Shown: positions 7,552-16,550, numbered from the stretch's first letter. The stretch: DNA of 64,000 nt from Streptomyces collinus (GCF_031348265.1 NZ_CP133771.1:6510001-6574000), one strand, 5' to 3'. Numbers and translations: made by a program. The notes: generated by a model not told the origin, from the letters alone.

Positions 7552-8958
7552 GTGCGCACTCGTCTGCTCCCGCTGCTCATCATCCTGATGGCGGCCGTGC
7601 TGCTCGCGCTCGGCGTCCCGCTCGCCGTGAGCCTCGCCGGCGCGCAGCAGCAGAAGGTCGTCGTCGACCGGATCGACGACACGGCACGCTTCGCGGCCCT
7701 GGCGCAGTTCGTCACCGACTCGCCCGACGGGACCACCGGCGCGTTCGAGAACGAGCGGCTGGCCACCCTCAGCAGCGAGCTGCGCAGCTACTACGAGGTC
7801 TACGGCATCCGCTCCGGTGTCTTCTACCGAACCGGCGTGGCCATGGCCCACGCCCCGGCCGACTGGTCCCTGCCCAGGGAGGGCGAGGTCCGGGACGCCT
7901 TCTCCGAGGCGAAGCTCAGCCGCCGCAGCCACGATCCGAAGCAGGTGTGGCCCTGGCAGCGCCGCAACCTCGTGGTGGCCTCGCCGGTCATCCGGGACGG
8001 GGATGTCGTCGCGGTCGTCGTCACCGACTCGCCCACCGGGCAGATGCGCTCGCGCACGCTGCACGGCTGGCTGGTCATCGGCGCGGGCGAGTTTGCCGCG
8101 ATGCTGCTGGCCGTCGGTGCCGCTCTGCGGCTGACCGGCTGGGTGCTCAAGCCCGTACGGGTCCTGGACGCCACCACCCACGACATCGCCACCGGGCGGC
8201 TGAAGTCCCGGGTCGCGGCCGCCGGCGGGCCGCCGGAGCTCCAACGCCTGGCACGGTCGTTCAACGAGATGGCCGACAACGTCGAGGACGTGCTGGAGCA
8301 GCAGCGTGCCTTCGTCGCCGACGCCTCGCACCAGCTGCGCAACCCCCTCGCGGCGCTGCTGCTGCGCATCGAGCTGCTGTCCTTCGAGCTGCCCGAGGGC
8401 AACAAGGAGATCGCCTCGGTCCAGGCCGAGGGCAAGCGTCTCGCGCAGGTCCTGGACGACCTGCTCGACCTGGCGCTGGCCGAGCACACCGAGGCGGATC
8501 TGAAGATCACCGACATCGGCGAGCTCGCCGCCGAACGTCTCGCGGCTTGGGCCCCGACCGCCGAGGCCAAGGGCGTGCATCTGGTGGGGGACTGCCCGCC
8601 GACGACCGCGTGGGCCGACCCGGTCGCCCTGTCCAGCGCGCTGGACGCGGTCATCGACAACGCGGTGAAGTTCACGCCCGAGGACGAGACCGTCGAGGTG
8701 AGCGTCGCCTCCCACGGCGACACCTCCACCGTCGTCGTCACCGACCAGGGCCCCGGCCTCACCGACGAGGAGCTGGCACGCGTCGGCGACCGCTTCTGGC
8801 GCAGCGGCCGGCATCAGAACATCAAGGGTTCGGGCCTCGGGCTGTCCATCTCGCGGGCGCTGCTCGCGGCGGGCGGCGGTTCGATCGCGTACGACCGTCA
8901 CGAGCCGCACGGGCTGAAGGTGACGGTGGCGGTGCCGCGGTCGGCGCCTACGGCCTGA
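7552..8958 (+). CDS. HAMP-domain sensor histidine kinase
   Basis: A 468-residue membrane kinase with a GTG start. An N-terminal signal-anchor helix (residues ~2-28) is followed by an extracytoplasmic domain of about 130 residues, a second transmembrane helix near 165-190, a HAMP linker, the H-box VADASHQLRNPLAALL and a HATPase domain (N-box DNAVKF, GSGLGLSIS). It forms a two-component pair with the regulator immediately upstream. The sensory domain is not recognisable to me. A TAXI-type binding protein is encoded convergently just downstream, raising the possibility that it presents the ligand. Confidence 0.92.
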   Translation: MRTRLLPLLIILMAAVLLALGVPLAVSLAGAQQQKVVVDRIDDTARFAALAQFVTDSPDGTTGAFENERLATLSSELRSYYEVYGIRSGVFYRTGVAMAHAPADWSLPREGEVRDAFSEAKLSRRSHDPKQVWPWQRRNLVVASPVIRDGDVVAVVVTDSPTGQMRSRTLHGWLVIGAGEFAAMLLAVGAALRLTGWVLKPVRVLDATTHDIATGRLKSRVAAAGGPPELQRLARSFNEMADNVEDVLEQQRAFVADASHQLRNPLAALLLRIELLSFELPEGNKEIASVQAEGKRLAQVLDDLLDLALAEHTEADLKITDIGELAAERLAAWAPTAEAKGVHLVGDCPPTTAWADPVALSSALDAVIDNAVKFTPEDETVEVSVASHGDTSTVVVTDQGPGLTDEELARVGDRFWRSGRHQNIKGSGLGLSISRALLAAGGGSIAYDRHEPHGLKVTVAVPRSAPTA

Positions 8959-8988
8959 CGCAGGGCGAGGAGCGGGAGGGGCCGGGCG

Positions 8989-9990
8989 CTACGGCTTGAC
9001 CGACTGGTAGTAGCGCTGGGCGCCGGCATGTAGTTGCAGCGGGTCGGTGTAGATCGCCGTGCGGACGTCGACCAGCTGGGCGGAGTGGACGGTCGCCCCG
9101 ATGAGGTCCCGGCTGTCCAGCACCGTACGGGTCAGCCACTCCGTGAGCCGGGGATCCATGTCGCTGCGGGTGACCAGCAGGTTGGACACCGCGAGGGTGG
9201 GAACCGGCTTGCCGCGCTGGATGGTGGGATAGGCCGACTCCGGCATCTTCGTGGCGCGGTAGTAGCGGGTGGCGCCGCCCTGGTCGTGCAGTTTGGCCAC
9301 GAGCGTGGCGTCGATCGGCACGAACCGGAAGGCCGATGCCGACTTGTTGGCCAGGCGGCTGAGACCGTCCGTGGGCAGCCCGCCCGACCAGAAGAACGCG
9401 TCGAGGCCGTGCCCCAGGCGCCTGGGCCCGGTGTCGATGCCGTCCGAGGACGGCTTGATGTCCTTCTCCGGGTCGATGCCGGCCGCCTTGAGCACACCGT
9501 TGGCTATCAGCCGTACGCCGGAGTCGGGCAGCCCTATGGCCACGCGCTTGCCCCGCAGGTCGGCGACGGAGCGGATGTCCGAGTCGGGTGGCACGACGAG
9601 CTGGACGTAGTCGTCGTACAGGCGGGCGACGCCACGCAGCCGGTCCGCCCCGGGGCTGTTGTCGAGCTTGTAGGTGGCGACCGCGTCGGCGGCGGCGATC
9701 GCGAAGTCGGCCTTGCCGGTCGCCACGTCGGCGACGTTCTCCTGCGAGCCGGCGCTGGTCAGCAGCCGCACCTTCAGGTCGGGCATGTCCTTGTCGATCT
9801 CGTTGCGCAGGAGTTCGCCGTACTCGTGGTACACGCCCGCGCGGGTGCCCGTGCTGAACGTGATCGTCCCGCTCGGCGGCTCCTCGGCCCAGGGGCGCAG
9901 CCACCACAGGAGCAGGCCGAGGACCACGAGGGCGGCGGTGCCGCCCTGCAGGGCACGGCGCCTGCCGATGGGGGGGAGCGTTCTGGACAT
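8989..9990 (-). CDS. TAXI-family solute-binding protein, orphan
   Basis: About 333 residues from the ATG at 9990 (MSRTLPPIGRRRALQGG), with a basic segment and one hydrophobic N-terminal helix that may be a signal anchor. The body matches TAXI binding proteins of TRAP transporters: TFSTGTRAGVYHEYGELLRNEI at the start, then SAGSQENVADVATGKADFAI. No TRAP membrane subunit is encoded nearby, so the protein either serves a distant transporter or acts as a sensory partner. It converges with the sensor kinase gene, with only 30 bases between the stops. The longer ORF to 10161 has no family-like start. Confidence 0.85.
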   Translation of the reverse strand: MSRTLPPIGRRRALQGGTAALVVLGLLLWWLRPWAEEPPSGTITFSTGTRAGVYHEYGELLRNEIDKDMPDLKVRLLTSAGSQENVADVATGKADFAIAAADAVATYKLDNSPGADRLRGVARLYDDYVQLVVPPDSDIRSVADLRGKRVAIGLPDSGVRLIANGVLKAAGIDPEKDIKPSSDGIDTGPRRLGHGLDAFFWSGGLPTDGLSRLANKSASAFRFVPIDATLVAKLHDQGGATRYYRATKMPESAYPTIQRGKPVPTLAVSNLLVTRSDMDPRLTEWLTRTVLDSRDLIGATVHSAQLVDVRTAIYTDPLQLHAGAQRYYQSVKP

Positions 9991-10074
9991 GCGGGCGATC
10001 CTGCCAGCCGGGGTGCCCCGCTGACCAGGGCAGGGCTCACAGGGCCGGGACGGGGGACTGTCAGTGGGCGCCAC

Positions 10075-10080
10075 TACAGT
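10075..10080 (+). promoter_or_regulatory. -10 box of MazG-like gene (leaderless type)
   Basis: TACAGT ends 7 bases before the ATG at 10088 and no Shine-Dalgarno sequence is present. The -35 region is not recognisable. Confidence 0.45.
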
Positions 10081-10087
10081 CGCCCCC

Positions 10088-10498
10088 ATGAGCTCTTCGC
10101 CCGCCGACCTGGTCCGTGCGTTCCACCTCGCCTTCGGCCTGGACGCCCGCAGCACGCCCACGGAGGTCTCCCCGGCTCTGGCGGCCCACCGGGGTGAGCT
10201 TCTCGCGGAGGAGGCCCGCGAGGTCGCCGAGGTGTCGGTGGGGGGCCCGCTCGACCGCCTCGCGCACGAACTGGCGGACGTGGTCTACGTCGCGTACGGC
10301 ACCGCCCTCGTGCACGGCATCGACCTGGACGCGGTGCTCGCCGAGATCCACCGCTCCAACATGACGAAGATCGGCCCCGACGGCTCGGTCTCCCGCCGTG
10401 AGGACGGCAAGGTCCTCAAGGGGGAGCACTACGAGGCGCCGGACGTACGGGGGGTGCTGCGCAGACAGGGGTGGGTGCCGGGCGGGGGCGCCGCCTGA
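10088..10498 (+). CDS. MazG-like nucleotide pyrophosphohydrolase
   Basis: A 136-residue all-alpha NTP pyrophosphohydrolase. The metal-binding helices show the pattern ELLAEEAREVAE...LAHELADVVYVAY, equivalent to the EExxE and ExxD motifs of MazG proteins. Such enzymes hydrolyse NTPs or modified dNTPs to monophosphates. The ATG at 10088 is chosen because an in-frame ATG at 10064 would lie upstream of the -10 box. The gene converges with the antiporter gene 40 bases away. Confidence 0.85.
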   Translation: MSSSPADLVRAFHLAFGLDARSTPTEVSPALAAHRGELLAEEAREVAEVSVGGPLDRLAHELADVVYVAYGTALVHGIDLDAVLAEIHRSNMTKIGPDGSVSRREDGKVLKGEHYEAPDVRGVLRRQGWVPGGGAA

Positions 10499-10538
10499 CC
10501 AGGGGGTCATGCTCCGGGCCGCCCGGCTCACCGCCTCC

Positions 10539-11756
10539 TCAGTCGGCGACCGGTGCCTCGGCCTCGGCCGTCCGGGGCGCGGGCTCCGTGCGGCCGGGCT
10601 CGCGGCGCCGGGTCCACCAGGTCGCCACCGGCTCGGTGTAGCGCGCGGTGAGCGGGCCGAGAACGACCAGGATCAGCACGTAGGCCGTGGCCAGCGGGCC
10701 GAGGGACGGTTCGACCCCGGCCGCGACCGCCAGGCCGGCGATGACGATGGAGAACTCACCGCGGGCCACCAGCGCGCCGCCCGCCCGCCAGCGGCCCTTC
10801 ACGGAGATCCCGGCCCGCCGGGCCGCCCAGTATCCGGTGGCGATCTTCGTCAGCGCGGTGACGACGGCCAGTCCGAGGGCCGGCAGCAGGACGGGCGGGA
10901 TGCTCGACGGGTCGGTGTGCAGCCCGAAGAAGACGAAGAAGACCGCCGCGAACAGGTCCCGCAGGGGGCTCAGCAGGGTGTGCGCACCCTCCGCGACCTC
11001 CCCCGACAGCGCGATGCCCACCAGGAAGGCCCCCACCGCCGCCGAGACCTGGAGCTGCTGCGCGACACCTGCGACCAGGATCGTCAGGCCCAGCACGACC
11101 AGCAGCAGCTTCTCCGGGTCGTCGCTGGAGACGAACCGCGAGATGAGCCGGCCGTAGCGCACGGCCAGGAACAGCACGAGCCCGGCCGCGCCCAGCGCGA
11201 TCGCCAGGGTCACGCTCCCGGCCATGAGCCCGATGCCCGCCACCAGCGCCGTGACGATGGGCAGGTACACCGCCATCGCCAGATCCTCCAGCACCAGAAC
11301 GCTGAGGATCACCGGCGTCTCCCGGTTGCCGACCCGGCCCAGATCGCCCAGCACCTTCGCGATCACACCGGACGAGGAGATCCACGTGACACCGGCCAGC
11401 ACGACGGCGGCCACCGGACCCCACCCGAGCAGCAGCGCCACGGCGGCGCCGGGCAGCGCGTTGAGCGCGCAGTCGACGAGACCGGAGGGGTAGTGGGTCT
11501 TGAGGTTGGAGACCAGGTCCGTCGCCGTGTACTCCAGGCCCAGCATCAGCAGCAGGAGGATGACGCCGATCTCCGCGCCGATGGCGACGAACTCCTCGCT
11601 GGCGCCCAGCGGCAGCAGACCGCCCTCGCCGAAGGCCAGACCGGCCAGCAGGTACAGGGGTATCGGCGAGAGCTGGAAGCGGCCGGCGAACCGGCCCAGC
11701 AGGCCGAGGCCGAGAATGATGGAACCGAACTCGATGAGCAGAACCGCGGAGTGCAA
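10539..11756 (-). CDS. Cation:proton antiporter (CPA2/KefB type)
   Basis: An integral membrane exchanger with 10-12 hydrophobic segments starting at HSAVLLIEFGSIILGLGLLG and including LLLLMLGLEYTATDL, a conserved part of the family. The TTG at 11756 is preferred: it follows GGGAG by 7 bases and lies 4 bases beyond the stop of the upstream regulatory gene, giving about 405 residues. The C-terminus is a short Arg/Pro/Ala tail with no TrkA-N domain, which is supplied instead by the separate upstream gene. The substrate is probably K+ or Na+ against protons. Confidence 0.88.
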   Translation of the reverse strand: MHSAVLLIEFGSIILGLGLLGRFAGRFQLSPIPLYLLAGLAFGEGGLLPLGASEEFVAIGAEIGVILLLLMLGLEYTATDLVSNLKTHYPSGLVDCALNALPGAAVALLLGWGPVAAVVLAGVTWISSSGVIAKVLGDLGRVGNRETPVILSVLVLEDLAMAVYLPIVTALVAGIGLMAGSVTLAIALGAAGLVLFLAVRYGRLISRFVSSDDPEKLLLVVLGLTILVAGVAQQLQVSAAVGAFLVGIALSGEVAEGAHTLLSPLRDLFAAVFFVFFGLHTDPSSIPPVLLPALGLAVVTALTKIATGYWAARRAGISVKGRWRAGGALVARGEFSIVIAGLAVAAGVEPSLGPLATAYVLILVVLGPLTARYTEPVATWWTRRREPGRTEPAPRTAEAEAPVAD

Positions 11757-11760
11757 GAGC

Positions 11761-12246
11761 TCACTCCCGCTCGAGTATGGTCGCGGCCGCGTCGACACCC
11801 TCGCGGGTCCCGACGACGATCAGGGTGTCACCGCCGGCCAGCCGGAAGTCCGGCGCGGGCGACGGGATGGCCTCGGCCCGGCGCAGCACGGCCACCACCG
11901 AGGCGCCCGTCTCCGTCCGCATCCGCATGTCGCCCAGCACCCGCCCGTTCCAGCGCGAGGTCGCGGCCACCTCGATCCGCTCGGCGACCAGCCCCAGATC
12001 CGTGGTGTACAGCAGGCTCGGGCTGTGGTGGGACGGCTTCAGCGCGTCGATCAGCGACCCCGCCTCCGAGCTGGTCAGCTTCAGGGACTGGGCGCAGGAG
12101 TCGGGGTCGTCGGGCCGGTACACGTTCACCGTGCGCGTGCCGTCGCGGTGCGCCACCACCGACAGATGGCGGTGTTCCCGGGTCTCCAGGTCGTACTGGA
12201 CCCCGATACCCGGCAGCGGCGTCGCCCTCAGGCGCGGAGCTGACAC
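11761..12246 (-). CDS. Antiporter regulatory subunit with RCK_C (TrkA-C) domain
   Basis: About 161 residues from a GTG at 12246, with GGGGAAG about 7 bases upstream. The N-terminal half (TPLPGIGVQYDL...) is the domain found in KhtT-like subunits; the C-terminal half is an RCK_C domain (RVLGDMRMRTETGASVVAVLR...LAGGDTLIVVGTREGV). It gates the antiporter encoded 4 bases downstream. In Streptomyces the RCK_C protein of the CpeA/CpeB pair binds cyclic di-AMP; the same ligand here is an inference from family. Confidence 0.87.
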   Translation of the reverse strand: MSAPRLRATPLPGIGVQYDLETREHRHLSVVAHRDGTRTVNVYRPDDPDSCAQSLKLTSSEAGSLIDALKPSHHSPSLLYTTDLGLVAERIEVAATSRWNGRVLGDMRMRTETGASVVAVLRRAEAIPSPAPDFRLAGGDTLIVVGTREGVDAAATILERE

Positions 12247-12344
12247 GTTACTTCCCCTTGATCGTCTTGTCTGTCGTGCTTTGTCGGTCTGTTGAACGGT
12301 CTCGATCACCGAACGGGTCAAGTCCGCATGCTCCCATCCGGCCG

Positions 12345-12350
12345 TACGGT
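12345..12350 (+). promoter_or_regulatory. -10 box of NarL-type kinase gene (leaderless type)
   Basis: TACGGT ends 6 bases before the ATG at 12357; there is no ribosome site between them. Confidence 0.4.
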
Positions 12351-12356
12351 GACGAC

Positions 12357-13418
12357 ATGGGTGTCGTGACGGATATACGCAACGGCCGGGCGCCGGAGAG
12401 GGTGGAGGGGGCCGTGCAGGGGGCGAAGGCGGGAAGGAGCGGATCCGGAAGCGTGTCGTTGTTCTGGCGGATCTTCTCGCTCAACGCCGCCGGCCTGGTC
12501 GTGGCCACGGCGTTGCTGCTCGGCCCGGTCACCGTGTCCACGCCCGTTCTCGCGGGCGAGGCCCTCGTGCTGCTCTGCGGCCTGGTGGTGCTGCTCGCGG
12601 GCAACGCCCTCGTGCTGCGGTTCGGCCTGGTGCCCCTGCAGCGGCTGGACCGGGCCATGGCCACCGCGGACCTGCTGCGTCCGGGCTCCCGGCCGGTGGT
12701 CGCGGGACCGGCTGAGACGGCGGGGCTGATCACGACGTACAACACGATGCTCGACCGGCTGGAGGCCGAACGGGCCGCGGGCGCCGCCCGGGCGTTGTCC
12801 GCGCAGGAGAGCGAACGGCACCGGATCGCGCGGGAGCTCCACGACGAGGTCGGGCAGACCCTGACCGCCGTCCTCCTCCAGCTCAAGCGCGTCGCCGACC
12901 GGGCGCCCGAGGACCTGCGCGAGGAGGTCGGCCAGGCGCAGGAGGCGACCCGGGCCGGCCTGGACGAGATCCGCCGGATCGCCCGCCGGCTGCGCCCCGG
13001 CGTCCTGGAGGAACTCGGGCTGGCCAGCGCGCTGCGCTCGCTCACCGGCGAGTTCACGACCCACGGGCTGACCGTGCGCCACCACGTCACCGGCGATCTG
13101 CCCGCCCTGACCCCGGAAGCGGAACTCGTCGTCTACCGGGTCGCCCAGGAGGGGCTGACCAACACCGCCCGGCACGCCGCCGCCGACCGCGCCGAACTCC
13201 GCCTCCAGCCGGTCCCCGGCGGCGTCGAACTCCTCGTCCGCGACAACGGCACGGGCCTCGGTCACGCCCCCGAGGGCGCCGGCATCACCGGCATGCGCGA
13301 ACGCGCCCTGCTGATCGGCGCCGCCGTGGCCCTGGAACCGGCGCCGGGCGGAGGCACCGACATACGGCTGCGCGTACCGGTGACAGCAGGCGTACCGGTG
13401 ACGGAAGGACCCCGCTGA
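12357..13418 (+). CDS. NarL-family sensor histidine kinase
   Basis: A 353-residue kinase of the HisKA_3 type. Two close hydrophobic stretches (residues ~38-55 and 62-82) form a hairpin with almost no external loop, so the signal is probably sensed in or near the membrane. A HAMP-like segment follows, then the phosphoacceptor helix ERHRIARELHDEVGQTLTAVLLQLK and a HATPase domain (GLTNTARHA, DNGTGL, GITGMRERA). The stop codon overlaps the ATG of the response regulator by one base (TGATG), which ties the pair together. Confidence 0.9.
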   Translation: MGVVTDIRNGRAPERVEGAVQGAKAGRSGSGSVSLFWRIFSLNAAGLVVATALLLGPVTVSTPVLAGEALVLLCGLVVLLAGNALVLRFGLVPLQRLDRAMATADLLRPGSRPVVAGPAETAGLITTYNTMLDRLEAERAAGAARALSAQESERHRIARELHDEVGQTLTAVLLQLKRVADRAPEDLREEVGQAQEATRAGLDEIRRIARRLRPGVLEELGLASALRSLTGEFTTHGLTVRHHVTGDLPALTPEAELVVYRVAQEGLTNTARHAAADRAELRLQPVPGGVELLVRDNGTGLGHAPEGAGITGMRERALLIGAAVALEPAPGGGTDIRLRVPVTAGVPVTEGPR

Positions 13419-14071
13419 TGTCCCCACCGATCCGCGTCCTGCTCGCCGACGACCACACCCTCGTACGCCGGGGCGTGCGCCTCATCCTGGACGGGGAGCC
13501 GGACCTGACGGTCGTCGCCGAGGCCGGAGACGGGGCCGAGGCCGTCGCACGCGCCCGCGAAACCGCCGTCGACCTGGCCGTCTTGGACGTGGCCATGCCC
13601 CGGATGACCGGCCTCCAGGCCGCCCGGGAACTCTCCCGCCGGCTGCCCGGCCTGCACATCCTGATCCTGACGATGTACGACAACGAGGAGTACTTCTTCG
13701 AGGCACTCAGGGCCGGGGCCAGCGGCTACGTCCTCAAGTCCGTCGCGGACCGCGACCTGGTCGAGGCCTGCCGGGCGGCCGTGCGCGACGAGCCGTTCAT
13801 CTACCCGGGCGCCGAACGCGCCCTCGTCCGCTCCTACCTGGAGCGGCTGCACCGGGGTGACGGCCTGCCGGAGAGGGCCATCACCGAACGCGAGGAGGAG
13901 ATCCTCAAGCTGGTAGCCGAGGGCCACACCTCGAAGGAGATCGGCGAACTGCTCTTCATCAGCGCCAAGACGGTCGAGCGTCACCGTGCCAACCTCCTCC
14001 AGAAGCTCGGCATGCGCGACCGCCTGGAGCTGACCCGCTATGCGATCAGGGCCGGACTCATCGAGCCCTGA
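13418..14071 (+). CDS. NarL/FixJ-family response regulator
   Basis: A 217-residue regulator with a receiver domain (acidic pair ADDH, phosphoacceptor in LAVLDVAMPRMTG, Thr in LTMYD, Lys in YVLKSV) and a LuxR-type HTH (ITEREEEILKLVAEGHTSKEIGELLFISAKTVERHRANLLQKLG). It is translationally coupled to the preceding kinase. The regulated genes are not evident from position. Confidence 0.92.
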   Translation: MSPPIRVLLADDHTLVRRGVRLILDGEPDLTVVAEAGDGAEAVARARETAVDLAVLDVAMPRMTGLQAARELSRRLPGLHILILTMYDNEEYFFEALRAGASGYVLKSVADRDLVEACRAAVRDEPFIYPGAERALVRSYLERLHRGDGLPERAITEREEEILKLVAEGHTSKEIGELLFISAKTVERHRANLLQKLGMRDRLELTRYAIRAGLIEP

Positions 14072-14122
14072 GGCCGGTGCTGCGGTTGTCCACAGGCGGC
14101 CGAGTCACTTTCGCCGACCGCC

Positions 14123-14128
14123 TACCCT
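14123..14128 (+). promoter_or_regulatory. -10 box of miaB (leaderless type)
   Basis: TACCCT ends 7 bases before the miaB ATG at 14136; no Shine-Dalgarno sequence lies between them. Confidence 0.45.
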
Positions 14129-14135
14129 TGTCCCC

Positions 14136-15650
14136 ATGAGCAGCATCGACCGGAGCCAGTCAGTGGGCGGCACGCGCACATACGAGGTACGCACCTACGG
14201 GTGCCAGATGAACGTCCACGACTCCGAGCGGTTGTCCGGACTGCTGGAGGACGCGGGCTACGTCCGTGCCCCCGAGGGCGCCGACGGGGCGGACGTCGTC
14301 GTCTTCAACACCTGCGCCGTGCGGGAGAACGCCGACAACAAGCTGTACGGCAACCTCGGCCACCTCGCCCCGAAGAAGGCGAGCCGCCCCGGCATGCAGA
14401 TCGCGGTTGGCGGCTGCCTCGCGCAGAAGGACCGCGACACCATCGTGAAGCGGGCGCCCTGGGTGGACGTCGTCTTCGGCACGCACAACATCGGCAAGCT
14501 GCCCGTCCTGCTGGAGCGCGCCCGCGTGCAGGAGGAGGCGCAGGTCGAGATCGCCGAGTCGCTGGAGGCGTTCCCCTCGACGCTGCCCACCCGCCGCGAG
14601 AGCGCCTACGCGGCCTGGGTCTCCATCTCCGTCGGCTGCAACAACACCTGCACCTTCTGTATCGTTCCGGCCCTGCGCGGCAAGGAGAAGGACCGCCGGC
14701 CCGGCGACATCCTCGCCGAGATCGAGGCCCTGGTCGCCGAGGGCGTCTCCGAGATCACGCTGCTCGGGCAGAACGTCAACGCCTACGGCTCGGACATCGG
14801 CGACCGCGAGGCATTCAGCAAGCTGCTGCGCGCCTGCGGGAAGATCGACGGGCTGGAGCGCGTCCGCTTCACCTCCCCGCACCCGCGCGACTTCACCGAC
14901 GACGTCATCGCCGCCATGGCCGAGACGCCCAACGTGATGCCGCAGCTGCACATGCCGCTCCAGTCCGGCTCCGACCCGGTCCTGAAGGCGATGCGCCGCT
15001 CCTACCGCCAGGAGCGCTTCCTGGGGATCATCGAGAAGGTCCGCGCCGCCATCCCGCACGCCGCGATCAGCACGGACATCATCGTGGGCTTCCCCGGCGA
15101 GACGGAGGAGGACTTCGAGCAGACGCTGCACGTGGTGCGCGAGGCCCGCTTCGCCCAGGCCTTCACCTTCCAGTACTCCAAGCGCCCCGGCACCCCGGCC
15201 GCAGAGATGGACGGCCAGATCCCCAAGAAGGTCGTCCAGGAGCGCTACGAGCGGCTCGTCGCCCTCCAGGAGGAGATCTCCTGGGAGGAGAACAAGAAGC
15301 AGGTCGGCCGCACGCTGGAACTGATGGTCGCCGAGGGCGAGGGCCGCAAGGACGACACCACCCACCGCCTCTCCGGCCGCGCCCCCGACAGCCGCCTCGT
15401 CCACTTCACCAAGCCGGACCAGGAGGTCCGCCCCGGCGACGTGGTCACCGTCGAGATCACCTACGCCGCCCCGCACCACCTCCTCGCCGAGGGCCCCGTG
15501 CTGGACGTCCGCCGCACGCGCGCGGGCGACGCCTGGGAGAAGCGCAACGCGGCCGAGAAGGCCAAGCCCGTCGGCGTGATGCTGGGACTGCCGAAGATCG
15601 GCGCTCCCGAGCCCCTGCCGGCCGTGGCGAGCGGGTGCGGCTGCGACTGA
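14136..15650 (+). CDS. miaB: tRNA-2-methylthio-N6-dimethylallyladenosine synthase MiaB
   Basis: A 504-residue radical-SAM methylthiotransferase that adds the methylthio group to i6A37 of tRNAs reading U-starting codons. The N-terminal UPF0004 domain carries YGCQMNVHDSER and two further cysteines in NTCAVREN and GGCLAQ. The radical-SAM triad is in VGCNNTCTFCIVPALRG. A TRAM domain follows. The protein ends in a Cys-containing GCGCD tail. It acts after MiaA, encoded 1.8 kb downstream. The ATG at 14136 is chosen over an upstream in-frame ATG because the -10 box lies in between. Confidence 0.95.
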   Translation: MSSIDRSQSVGGTRTYEVRTYGCQMNVHDSERLSGLLEDAGYVRAPEGADGADVVVFNTCAVRENADNKLYGNLGHLAPKKASRPGMQIAVGGCLAQKDRDTIVKRAPWVDVVFGTHNIGKLPVLLERARVQEEAQVEIAESLEAFPSTLPTRRESAYAAWVSISVGCNNTCTFCIVPALRGKEKDRRPGDILAEIEALVAEGVSEITLLGQNVNAYGSDIGDREAFSKLLRACGKIDGLERVRFTSPHPRDFTDDVIAAMAETPNVMPQLHMPLQSGSDPVLKAMRRSYRQERFLGIIEKVRAAIPHAAISTDIIVGFPGETEEDFEQTLHVVREARFAQAFTFQYSKRPGTPAAEMDGQIPKKVVQERYERLVALQEEISWEENKKQVGRTLELMVAEGEGRKDDTTHRLSGRAPDSRLVHFTKPDQEVRPGDVVTVEITYAAPHHLLAEGPVLDVRRTRAGDAWEKRNAAEKAKPVGVMLGLPKIGAPEPLPAVASGCGCD

Positions 15651-15695
15651 CCCGGACCGCTGCCGCCCTGTGCGGTGGCAGCGGCTCCTGAGGGT

Positions 15696-15701
15696 TACCC
15701 T
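15696..15701 (+). promoter_or_regulatory. -10 box of the 15709 gene (leaderless type)
   Basis: TACCCT ends 7 bases before the ATG at 15709, the same geometry and hexamer as at miaB. Confidence 0.4.
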
Positions 15702-15708
15702 GCCGATC

Positions 15709-16422
15709 ATGCTTGTCGCCGCCGCTGTGTGCCCCTGCCCGCCCCTGCTGGTGCCCGAGGTCGCCGCGGGCGCCGCCCCGGAACTGGACGCCGCGCGGGA
15801 CGCTTGCACGGACGCGCTGGGCGTGCTCGCCGCCGCCCGCCCCGGCCGGCTCGTGGTCGTCGGCCCCGTGGACGGCGCCGGGACCGAGACGTACCCGGAG
15901 GGAGCGGCTGGGTCCTTCCGGAGCTTCGGCGTCGACCTCGATGTACGTCTGGGAGCGGCCGGGGGCGCGGACCCGCGACCGCGACTGCCGTACGCGCTGG
16001 CGGTGGCCGCCCGGCTGCTGGAGCGGACCGGGTGGTCCGACGCCCCGGTCGAGGGACTCGGGGTGGGGGAGTCGTGCCCGCCCGGGCTGTGCGCGGACAC
16101 CGGGAGGGACATCGCTGCCCGGGACGAGCGAGTGGCCCTGCTGGTGATGGGGGACGCCAGTGCGTGCCGGACGCTCAAGGCCCCGGGCTATCTGGACGAA
16201 CGGGCGGCCCCGTTCGACGCGGAGGTCGCACGGGCCCTCGGCGCGGCGGACCTGGCCGCACTCACCGCGCTCGACCCCGGGCTTGCCCATGAGCTGAAGG
16301 TGTCCGGCCGGGCCCCCTGGCAGGTCCTGGCGGGGGCGGCCGAGGGCGCGGACCTCGGCGGATCGCTGCTCTACGAGGACGCTCCGTACGGCGTGGGATA
16401 CATCGTCGCCGGCTGGTCGTAG
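15709..16422 (+). CDS. Class III extradiol dioxygenase subunit B-like protein
   Basis: A 237-residue protein starting MLVAAAVCPCPPLLVPEVA. The start and the later GDASACRTLKAPGYLDERA...FDAEVARAL pattern match the actinobacterial family annotated as resembling the catalytic B subunit of class III extradiol dioxygenases (LigB). The iron-binding His pair expected of LigB is not obvious near the N-terminus, so enzymatic activity is doubtful. It is conserved next to miaB/miaA/dapF in Streptomyces. Its function is unknown. Confidence 0.75.
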   Translation: MLVAAAVCPCPPLLVPEVAAGAAPELDAARDACTDALGVLAAARPGRLVVVGPVDGAGTETYPEGAAGSFRSFGVDLDVRLGAAGGADPRPRLPYALAVAARLLERTGWSDAPVEGLGVGESCPPGLCADTGRDIAARDERVALLVMGDASACRTLKAPGYLDERAAPFDAEVARALGAADLAALTALDPGLAHELKVSGRAPWQVLAGAAEGADLGGSLLYEDAPYGVGYIVAGWS

Positions 16423-16484
16423 GGCACGGGCGGCAGTCCGGCAGTCCGGCAGGCAGCGAACAGCACAGAGGAGAGAAGCGGCGG

Positions 16485-16517
16485 GGACGGCCGGGAGCAG
16501 GTGCTCCGCGGCCGTCC
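16485..16517. terminator. Bidirectional terminator between convergent genes
   Basis: A 9-bp stem (GGACGGCCG at 16485-16493 with CGGCCGTCC at 16509-16517) extended by an inner GGAGCA/TGCTCC stem. It lies between two genes that end towards each other. Confidence 0.75.
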
Positions 16518-16550
16518 GCCGATGTGCCCTTCAGAGTGCCGGTGTCCGCG

